Of a DNA stretch of 64,000 nt, positions 58,365-64,000 are shown piece by piece. Source of the stretch: Hydrogenophilaceae bacterium. GTDB lineage: Bacteria > Pseudomonadota > Gammaproteobacteria > Burkholderiales > Thiobacillaceae. How positions within the stretch are numbered: the first letter of the stretch is position 1; each line of letters opens with the position of its first letter. The notes beneath the pieces were generated by a model that did no database searches, was not told the origin of the DNA, and saw only the letters and a list, made by a program, of their open reading frames with translations. The stretch is from contig JANJWO010000067.1 of the NCBI GenBank assembly GCA_024709485.1, positions 1-64,000 of the forward strand. Direction: 5' to 3'. The translations under genes were made by a program, and so were the position numbers.

Positions 58365-59581
58365 GCCAGGCCCCGCCCCTCACCCCGACATTTACCTATG
58401 CCGAGCTTTTTCCCGCAGGCAGCGTGCTGGCGCCCAAAACCGGCTTGGCGCAGATGCGCTGGGTGGATTTCAGCGAATTCAGGGTGGACTATGCGACCGG
58501 CGCGCCTTTGCCGGTACTGGGCGAAATGACCTTGATTTGCCATCGCAACATGCTGACGCCGGCGATTCGCGCCTTTTACCAGTCCGCCGGCATCCGCCTG
58601 CGCGGAACACATCGTGTGTACTCGACCCATGCAGAAGCCATGCAACTGGCCAGGGACTGCCAGATGCAGGGATCGAGGCTGGCCTACCTCTACTCGCTGC
58701 CCGACGAGATCGTGAACGGCGACCGGCTGGTGGTGGCCGCCCGCCTCTATGATTGGCTCAACGACAAGGCCAACATCAACCTGCTGTGCGAATCGCGCCA
58801 TCTACCCGAGCACGTGCTGCTGGCCCCCGACGAACGCGCCGCGATCGCCGACGTTCTGCCGCAGCGCGCGATCTTCGTGAAGGTCTGCCACCCCGGCGTT
58901 TCCGGCGGCGGCACGGACGTGCGCTTCTGCCCGGACCAGGCCAGCCGGCAGTCGGCCCTGGTCTGGCTGGCCACCCGCCCTTCCGGCTGGTCGGCCATCC
59001 GGGTGGAAGAGGCGGTCGAGGTTCGCGAATCCTGGTGCCTGAATCTGGCCGTAAGCGAAAACGGCGACGTGCGTTATCTTGGCGCGGCAGCCCAGTTGTT
59101 CAGCAGCCCCGCCATGCAGTCCGGCAGCCGCATCGACCCGCAAAACCAGCCCGCCGCCGCAACGATCGCCCTTGCCACCGAAATCGCCAGAAAGGCGGCT
59201 GCACTTGATTTTGTCGGCGTGGCCGGCTTCGACATGGGCGAAACCCGCGACGGCAAAGCCCTGGTGTTCGACCTGAATTTCCGCCTGGCCGCCTGCACCC
59301 CCCAGATACTGCTGCATGAATCGGCAACGCACCGCATCGGCGGGAAAATCAGCCAGACCTGGGGCCGGCAACTGCCCGGCCCGCTCGCGCCGGCGCTGGC
59401 CGCGCTGGAGCAATTCGCCCGCAGCGGTCAGTTCGTGCCCATGCGCTTTTACGAATCCACAGAGGCGCCCGGAGACGCCAGCCGCATGAACGGCATGCTC
59501 GTCGCCCGCACGCAAGGCGAGATCGACGAACTGCAGGCTGCGGTCGACGCCGCGGTGGATGCCGCGACAGGCGGCCGGTAG
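58361..59581 (+). CDS. ATP-grasp-family protein 2
   Basis: 406-residue ATP-grasp enzyme. AIFVKVCHPGVSGGGTDVRF is the lysine and glycine-rich loop, IRVEEAVEVRESWCLNLAVS the hinge, and ALVFDLNFRLAACTP the Mg-binding D-x-N-x-R. The N-terminal ~130 residues are a separate pre-ATP-grasp domain. It is translationally coupled to ATP-grasp 1. Together they may ligate two different acids or amines onto a product made with the P450 and carrier protein. Substrates unknown. Confidence 0.82.
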   Translation: MSQAPPLTPTFTYAELFPAGSVLAPKTGLAQMRWVDFSEFRVDYATGAPLPVLGEMTLICHRNMLTPAIRAFYQSAGIRLRGTHRVYSTHAEAMQLARDCQMQGSRLAYLYSLPDEIVNGDRLVVAARLYDWLNDKANINLLCESRHLPEHVLLAPDERAAIADVLPQRAIFVKVCHPGVSGGGTDVRFCPDQASRQSALVWLATRPSGWSAIRVEEAVEVRESWCLNLAVSENGDVRYLGAAAQLFSSPAMQSGSRIDPQNQPAAATIALATEIARKAAALDFVGVAGFDMGETRDGKALVFDLNFRLAACTPQILLHESATHRIGGKISQTWGRQLPGPLAPALAALEQFARSGQFVPMRFYESTEAPGDASRMNGMLVARTQGEIDELQAAVDAAVDAATGGR

Positions 59582-59681
59582 GCTTTCACCCCGGCCCCCT
59601 GCACTGCCCTGGCGAAACACCTTCCCTTCTCCGTGGCTTTGTGGTGCAATTAATACTTTAGTAATTTACTCAGGAATTGGC

Positions 59682-60074
59682 ATGTCCGGACTCTCCCCCG
59701 CCTCCCCCATCCCGACCGAAATCAAGCTGCACAAGGCCTCGAAGAAGCTGGAAATCGCCTTCAGCGACGGCGCCCGTTTCGAACTGCCGTTCGAGTACCT
59801 GCGCGTGTATTCGCCCTCCGCCGAGGTGCGCGGCCACGGCCCCGGCCAGGAGGTGCTGCAGGTGGGCAAGCAGTTCGTCGATATCGAGCGCATCGAGCCG
59901 GTGGGCCAGTACGCCGTGGCGCTGGAATTCTCCGACAAGCACAATTCCGGAATCTACTCCTGGGACTACCTGTACGACCTCGGCGCCAATTTTGCGTCGA
60001 AATGGGAAGACTATCTGCGCCGCATGGCAGCGGCCGGCGCCTCACGCGTACCCGCCGATCACAAGTACAACTAA
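59682..60074 (+). CDS. DUF971 (GBBH-like N-terminal) protein
   Basis: 130-residue soluble protein with the DUF971 sequence: ARFELPFEYLRVYSPSAEVR and YAVALEFSDKHNSGIYSWDY. Related to the N-terminal domain of gamma-butyrobetaine hydroxylase. Conserved in beta- and gammaproteobacteria, often beside ubiquinone genes. The ATG at 59682 is chosen as the family N-terminus. It precedes the fructosamine-kinase-like gene by three bases. Confidence 0.9.
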   Translation: MSGLSPASPIPTEIKLHKASKKLEIAFSDGARFELPFEYLRVYSPSAEVRGHGPGQEVLQVGKQFVDIERIEPVGQYAVALEFSDKHNSGIYSWDYLYDLGANFASKWEDYLRRMAAAGASRVPADHKYN

Positions 60075-60077
60075 GGC

Positions 60078-60956
60078 ATGCGGGACTTCGCGGCGGTCGA
60101 GGCCGCGATTTCCGCCGCAAACGCCGCCCGGTTCCGTGTCGAGTCCAGCCGCCCACTCGGCGGCGGCTGCATCAACCAGGCCTATGTGGTTGAAGGCGGC
60201 GGCCGGCGCTATTTCCTCAAGACCAACCGCGCCGCGCTCGCCGACATGTTCGCCGCCGAAGCCCAGGGGCTGGCTGAACTCGAGGCCGCGAAAGCCTTGC
60301 GCGTGCCCCATGCCGTCGCCACCGGCAGCGCAGACGGCGCATCGTTCCTGGTGCTGGAATACCTGCAGCTGGGCGGCAGCGGCGACAGCGCCGCACTGGG
60401 ACGCCAGCTGGCCGCTCAGCACCGCAAAACCGCGGACGCGTTCGGCTGGTTCCGCGACAACACCATCGGCAGCACGCCGCAGATCAATACCCGGACCGAG
60501 GACTGGCTGGCCTTTTTGCGCGACCGGCGCCTCGGCTTTCAGTTGCAGCTAGCCGGCCAAAATGGCCTGAATCCGAAGCTGCAGGACCTGGGAGCGCAGT
60601 TGCTGGCGCGCCTGGGGGAGTTTTTCCCGGGCTACCGTCCCCTGCCCTCCCTGCTCCACGGCGACCTCTGGGGCGGCAACGCAGCCTTCACGACGGCCGG
60701 CGAACCGGTCGTCTTCGACCCGGCGGTCTATTACGGCGACCGCGAGGCCGACCTCGCCATGACCGAGCTGTTCGGCGGCTTCGGCGCCGATTTTTACGCC
60801 GCCTACCGGGAAGCCTGGGCGCCGGATCCCGGCTACGCCGTACGCAAATCCCTCTACAACCTCTACCACATCCTGAATCACGCCAACCTCTTCGGCGGCG
60901 GCTACGTCAGCCAGGCCGGGAACATGCTGCAGCGCCTGCTGGCGGAACTCGGATGA
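60078..60956 (+). CDS. Fructosamine kinase family protein
   Basis: 292-residue aminoglycoside-phosphotransferase-like kinase of the fructosamine kinase group. Seen are GGGCINQAYVVEGGGRRYFL and LKTNRA (ATP-binding lysine), LLHGDLWGGNAAF (catalytic loop) and VFDPAVYYGDREADLAMTEL (metal-binding Asp). It phosphorylates ketosamines, allowing deglycation of proteins. Coupled closely to DUF971. Confidence 0.93.
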   Translation: MRDFAAVEAAISAANAARFRVESSRPLGGGCINQAYVVEGGGRRYFLKTNRAALADMFAAEAQGLAELEAAKALRVPHAVATGSADGASFLVLEYLQLGGSGDSAALGRQLAAQHRKTADAFGWFRDNTIGSTPQINTRTEDWLAFLRDRRLGFQLQLAGQNGLNPKLQDLGAQLLARLGEFFPGYRPLPSLLHGDLWGGNAAFTTAGEPVVFDPAVYYGDREADLAMTELFGGFGADFYAAYREAWAPDPGYAVRKSLYNLYHILNHANLFGGGYVSQAGNMLQRLLAELG

Positions 60957-61077
60957 CCCCTGCGCCCGCGCTAAAGAAACAAATCCAACTGCCGTTAGCG
61001 TAACCAGGGCAGCGTGGCTTTAGCCCCACGAACCGGCCCAAACAAACAACCATAATTAAATTACGGAGAACACAGCT

Positions 61078-61983
61078 ATGTTTCATCGCATCTTGATGTC
61101 CTTGTTCGGGCTGCTGCTGTCCTGCGCGGCCTTCGCTACAAACATCCCCCCCTACCTCTACGGCAACAAGCTCGAAAGCGGCGGCAATGTGCAGGCCGTT
61201 GCCGGCGCGGTGGAAAAGCGCCTGGAGGCGCAGGGATTCAAAATTGTCGGCAAGTATTTTCTCAAAGGCAATCCGGGCTTCGGCGTCGTGGTGGCGACGG
61301 ACGCGGACATGCTCAGGCAGATCGCCGAAAAAGGCGAGCAGACCATCGTCGGCGCCGGCATCCGGGTTGGCGTCAAGGCCGACGGCACGGTGTCCTACAT
61401 GAACCCCGACTACTGGTATCGGGCCATCTTCCGCAAGGATTTCGGCGAGGCGGAAAAGACCGTGGCAAGCATCCAGGACCGGCTCGGCAAGGCGCTGGGG
61501 GCGGGCGAGGGCTTCGGCGGCGGCGAAACCGCGCGATCCCTGAGCAACTACCGCTACATGGTGGGCATGGAACGCCTGGACTCCTCCAAGAACAAGCTGG
61601 GCGAGGCCGAAAGCTTCGACGCCGCGGTGAAGGTCGTGCGCGACAATCTCGCGAAAAAAGTGGCCGACACCGCGAAAGTCTATGAAATCGTGATCCCGGG
61701 CAAGCAGCTGGCGGTGTTCGGCGTGGCCTTCAACGACCCCAAGACCGGCGACGCCGCCTGGATGAAGGCGATCGAACAGCCCGAAACGGTCGCGGCCCTG
61801 CCCTACGAGGTTTTTGTCATGGGCAAGGAAATCCACGCGCTGCACGCACGCTACCGCCTGGCGGTGAGCTTCCCGGATACCGGCATGGGCACCTTCATGC
61901 GCATTTCCCACATCCCCGGCGAAATCCACGACACGCTGTCGCAGGTTGCCGGCGCCAAGGCGGAGGGGGCGGCCGCACCCTGA
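61078..61983 (+). CDS. Hypothetical periplasmic protein
   Basis: 301-residue protein with a signal peptide (LLLSCAAFATNIP) and a mature domain with VAGAVEKRLEAQGFKIVGKY, YRAIFRKDFGEAEKTVASIQ and FGVAFNDPKTGDAAWMK. I do not recognise a family; the first repeat faintly recalls DUF302-type sequences. Stand-alone between the fructosamine kinase and pil genes, with a 121-bp gap upstream. Confidence 0.75.
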   Translation: MFHRILMSLFGLLLSCAAFATNIPPYLYGNKLESGGNVQAVAGAVEKRLEAQGFKIVGKYFLKGNPGFGVVVATDADMLRQIAEKGEQTIVGAGIRVGVKADGTVSYMNPDYWYRAIFRKDFGEAEKTVASIQDRLGKALGAGEGFGGGETARSLSNYRYMVGMERLDSSKNKLGEAESFDAAVKVVRDNLAKKVADTAKVYEIVIPGKQLAVFGVAFNDPKTGDAAWMKAIEQPETVAALPYEVFVMGKEIHALHARYRLAVSFPDTGMGTFMRISHIPGEIHDTLSQVAGAKAEGAAAP

Positions 61984-62070
61984 TTCCGGCCGCGCGCCGG
62001 CGTAAAGTTTGGCCGGCACGCAGTCGTTATGTAGTGACACCCTCCGCAACAATTGACCGCAGAGCGCAAC

Positions 62071-62487
62071 ATGGAAACCCCTGCATCCTTGCAAGGCGTC
62101 AAGGTGATGGTGATTGACGACAGCAACACCATCCGCCGCAGCGCCGAGATTTTCCTGAACCAGGCCGGCTGCGAGGTCATCCTGGCCCAGGACGGCTTCG
62201 AGGCGCTGGCCAAGATCACCGACCATCAGCCCGACGTGGTGTTCGTGGACATCATGATGCCGCGTCTGGACGGCTACCAGACTTGCTCGCTGATCAAGCG
62301 CAACGCCCGCTACCGCGCCACGCCGGTCATCATGCTCTCCTCCAAGGACGGTCTGTTCGACCGGGCGCGCGGCCGCATGGTGGGCTCGGACGAATATCTG
62401 ACCAAACCCTTCACCAAAGACACGCTGCTCAAGGCGGTTCGCGACCATACGCCGGCCAAGGGCGGCCTAACCTTATCGACGGAGTAA
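62071..62487 (+). CDS. pilG: PilG twitching-motility response regulator
   Basis: 138-residue single-domain CheY-like receiver. VMVIDDSNTIRRSAE is the N-terminal acidic pocket, VVFVDIMMPRLDG holds the phospho-acceptor Asp, and EYLTKPF the Lys. No output domain. In the Pil-Chp system it controls type IV pilus extension. First gene of pilG-pilH-pilI-pilJ, with pilH 3 bases downstream. Confidence 0.95.
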   Translation: METPASLQGVKVMVIDDSNTIRRSAEIFLNQAGCEVILAQDGFEALAKITDHQPDVVFVDIMMPRLDGYQTCSLIKRNARYRATPVIMLSSKDGLFDRARGRMVGSDEYLTKPFTKDTLLKAVRDHTPAKGGLTLSTE

Positions 62488-62490
62488 AAC

Positions 62491-62856
62491 ATGGCAATCA
62501 GCCGCATTCTCGTAGTTGACGATTCCCCGACGGAACGTTTTTTCATTTCCGATCTGCTGGTCAAGAACGGCTACCTCGTCAGCATGGCCGAAAGCGGCGA
62601 GGAGGGGATCGCCCAGGCGAAACAGACGCAGCCCGACCTCATCATCATGGACGTCATCATGCCCGGCATGAACGGCTACCAGGCCACGCGCGCCTTGTCC
62701 AAGGACGACGAGACCAGGAACATCCCGGTCATCATCTGCACCACCAAGGATCAGGAAACCGACAAGGTCTGGGGCCTGCGCCAGGGCGCCCGGGCCTACA
62801 TGGTCAAGCCCGTCAACCCCGACGAGCTGCTCAAGCAGATTCGCGCCCTGGGTTAA
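62491..62856 (+). CDS. pilH: PilH twitching-motility response regulator
   Basis: 121-residue CheY-like receiver: ILVVDDSPTERFFISDLLVK, phospho-acceptor in LIIMDVIMPGMNGYQ, and AYMVKPVNPDELL. With PilG it forms the paired outputs of the Pil-Chp chemosensory pathway, PilH favouring retraction or acting as phosphate sink. Confidence 0.95.
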   Translation: MAISRILVVDDSPTERFFISDLLVKNGYLVSMAESGEEGIAQAKQTQPDLIIMDVIMPGMNGYQATRALSKDDETRNIPVIICTTKDQETDKVWGLRQGARAYMVKPVNPDELLKQIRALG

Positions 62857-62873
62857 GCCGGCCAACTCGATAC

Positions 62874-63386
62874 ATGGCACGCAAATTCAACCTCCGTCAA
62901 TTCCAGACCGAACTCTCCGAACGCCTGCAGGCGGCGGTAATGGCGCCCGCGCAGGCCTCGCGCCTGGGCTTCCAGGCGGCCGGCGCCAACTGGCTGGTCT
63001 CGCTGGAGGAAATCGACGAGGTGATGCCCCTGCCCGAGATCGTGGCGACCCCCGGCGCCAAGCGCTGGTTTCGCGGCATGACCAACATCCGCGGCAACCT
63101 CTATGCCGTCACCGATCTGAGCGATTTTCTGGAAGGCGCACCCACCCAAGAGTCCGCCGACAGCCGCCTGCTGCTGGTGCATCGCAAGCACGGCGTCAAC
63201 GCCGGCCTCATCGTCCAGCGCTCATTGGGCCTGCGGCAAATCAGCCAGTTCGAACCGCTCGGCGCGCAGGCGAAATGGCCCTGCGGCGCCAACCGTTTTC
63301 GCGAATCGGACGACACCGACTGGATCGAAATCGATCTGGCGCGATTGCTCGCCGACCCCGCTTTCCTATCTGTAGAAGCGCAATAA
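62874..63386 (+). CDS. pilI: PilI CheW-like adaptor
   Basis: 170-residue CheW-domain protein (LVSLEEIDEVMPLPEIVATP, FRGMTNIRGNLYAVTDLSDF) linking the PilJ receptor to the ChpA kinase. Lies 17 bases after pilH and 22 before pilJ. Confidence 0.93.
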   Translation: MARKFNLRQFQTELSERLQAAVMAPAQASRLGFQAAGANWLVSLEEIDEVMPLPEIVATPGAKRWFRGMTNIRGNLYAVTDLSDFLEGAPTQESADSRLLLVHRKHGVNAGLIVQRSLGLRQISQFEPLGAQAKWPCGANRFRESDDTDWIEIDLARLLADPAFLSVEAQ

Positions 63387-63408
63387 ATCAGTTCTAGTGG
63401 AGAACACC

Positions 63409-64000
63409 ATGTCCAAGGCTAATCCCATCACCAAACTCAAGGGCCTTGCCGGCCGCATGTCCAGCTCGGTCAAGGGCATGTCGGCAAAAGATCAGACCAC
63501 GATGATCATGCAGAACCTGCGCAAGATCGCGGATCGCCCCGCGGGCAGGGTTCCCTTCATCGGCCGCCTGCCGGTGGAAAAGCAATACCTCTACGTCAGC
63601 GGCACCCTGCTGGTGTCGCTCCTGCTGGCTGCCGGCTTCACGATTTACGGCGCCGTCAAATCGGGCAACCAGGGCTACTACCTCGATCGCGCCGGCCACA
63701 TCGGCATGCTGACCCAGCGCCTTCCCAGCCTGGCGCAGCAAGCCGTGCAGGGCAACAAGAAGGCCTTCGCGGATTTGGCCAGCGAGACGCAGGATTTCAC
63801 CGCCACCTTGAGAGGGCTTCAGAATGGCAGCGACGAGGCGCCGGCATCGCCCGCCGACGCGCAGGCCGTGCTGACGAAAATCGACGGCATCTGGAAAAAG
63901 CTCGAGCCGCAAGCCCAGCTGATCTCCCAGAACCAGAAAGTCCTGATCAACCTGAACCAGAACATCCAGAAAATCAGCGCCTTGTCCAACGACATGCAGG
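63409..64000 (+). CDS. pilJ: PilJ methyl-accepting chemoreceptor, 5' part
   Basis: First ~197 residues of the type IV pilus chemoreceptor. A basic N-terminus, then TM1 (YVSGTLLVSLLLAAGFTIYG) and the start of the periplasmic PilJ domain (YYLDRAGHIGMLTQRLPSLA, typical of the PilJ helical sensor). GTGGAG precedes the ATG. The rest, including HAMP and signalling domains, is beyond the window. Confidence 0.93.
   Translation, partial: MSKANPITKLKGLAGRMSSSVKGMSAKDQTTMIMQNLRKIADRPAGRVPFIGRLPVEKQYLYVSGTLLVSLLLAAGFTIYGAVKSGNQGYYLDRAGHIGMLTQRLPSLAQQAVQGNKKAFADLASETQDFTATLRGLQNGSDEAPASPADAQAVLTKIDGIWKKLEPQAQLISQNQKVLINLNQNIQKISALSNDMQ

Overview
The window is a GC-rich chromosomal segment. Gene content and order (twitching-motility genes pilG-pilH-pilI-pilJ, DUF971, mer and cus/cop loci, a phosphoketolase/acetate kinase operon) suggest a betaproteobacterium, perhaps a chemolithotrophic Nitrosomonadales relative. 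That placement is inferred and cannot be narrowed from sequence alone. I saw no rRNA, tRNA, CRISPR array, transposase or complete insertion sequence.

Region 1 (1-9721): the 3' end of a CzcA-type RND pump, a lipoprotein, an EamA transporter with a His-rich tail, then a rearranged mercury locus. An intact merR faces a broken merT whose 3' half has been replaced by the tail of another MerR-family regulator. A DedA/PAP2/LssY membrane protein follows. A second copy of the mer promoter, carrying only the first codons of merR, then drives an intact merT-merP-merA operon.

Region 2 (9745-27410): a divergent nitroreductase/HxlR pair, a cusCBA copper/silver efflux operon, an MFS transporter, a phosphomannomutase-type enzyme, a P1B-type ATPase with an unusual CPD motif, an orphan nuclease-like protein, an ABC1/UbiB-family kinase-like protein, a cyclopropane-fatty-acid-synthase-like methyltransferase and a DUF1622 membrane protein.

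Region 3 (27499-37839): small membrane, YHS and Met/His-rich proteins, a Tat-exported Fe-S protein, and a tight central-carbon operon (acetate kinase, phosphoketolase, alpha-glucan phosphorylase). A further operon holds two predicted membrane methyltransferases and small periplasmic proteins.

Region 4 (37928-48464): a copper regulon. It has a CzcE-like protein; an operon of DUF411, CusF, a Met-rich repeat protein, SHOCT, DUF5676 and the YHS-type ATPase CopA; an operon of a TolC-like lipoprotein, a multicopper oxidase and a cupredoxin; and a CusR/CusS-type two-component system. Four promoters here and upstream of cusC share one exactly spaced composite element (16-bp palindrome, 6 bp, GTCAG(G/T), 21 bp, -10-like hexamer). 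This ties most of the copper genes to one regulator.

Region 5 (48660-59581): accessory DNA. It has an orphan 252-residue protein, a giant 1828-residue protein with two tyrosine-recombinase-like regions (one apparently catalytic, one degenerate), and a compact cluster of a P450-like protein, a stand-alone acyl carrier protein, an acyltransferase-like protein and two ATP-grasp enzymes. This cluster looks like an uncharacterised biosynthetic unit.

Region 6 (59682-64000): housekeeping genes: DUF971, a fructosamine-kinase-family protein, a periplasmic protein, and pilG, pilH, pilI and the start of pilJ.
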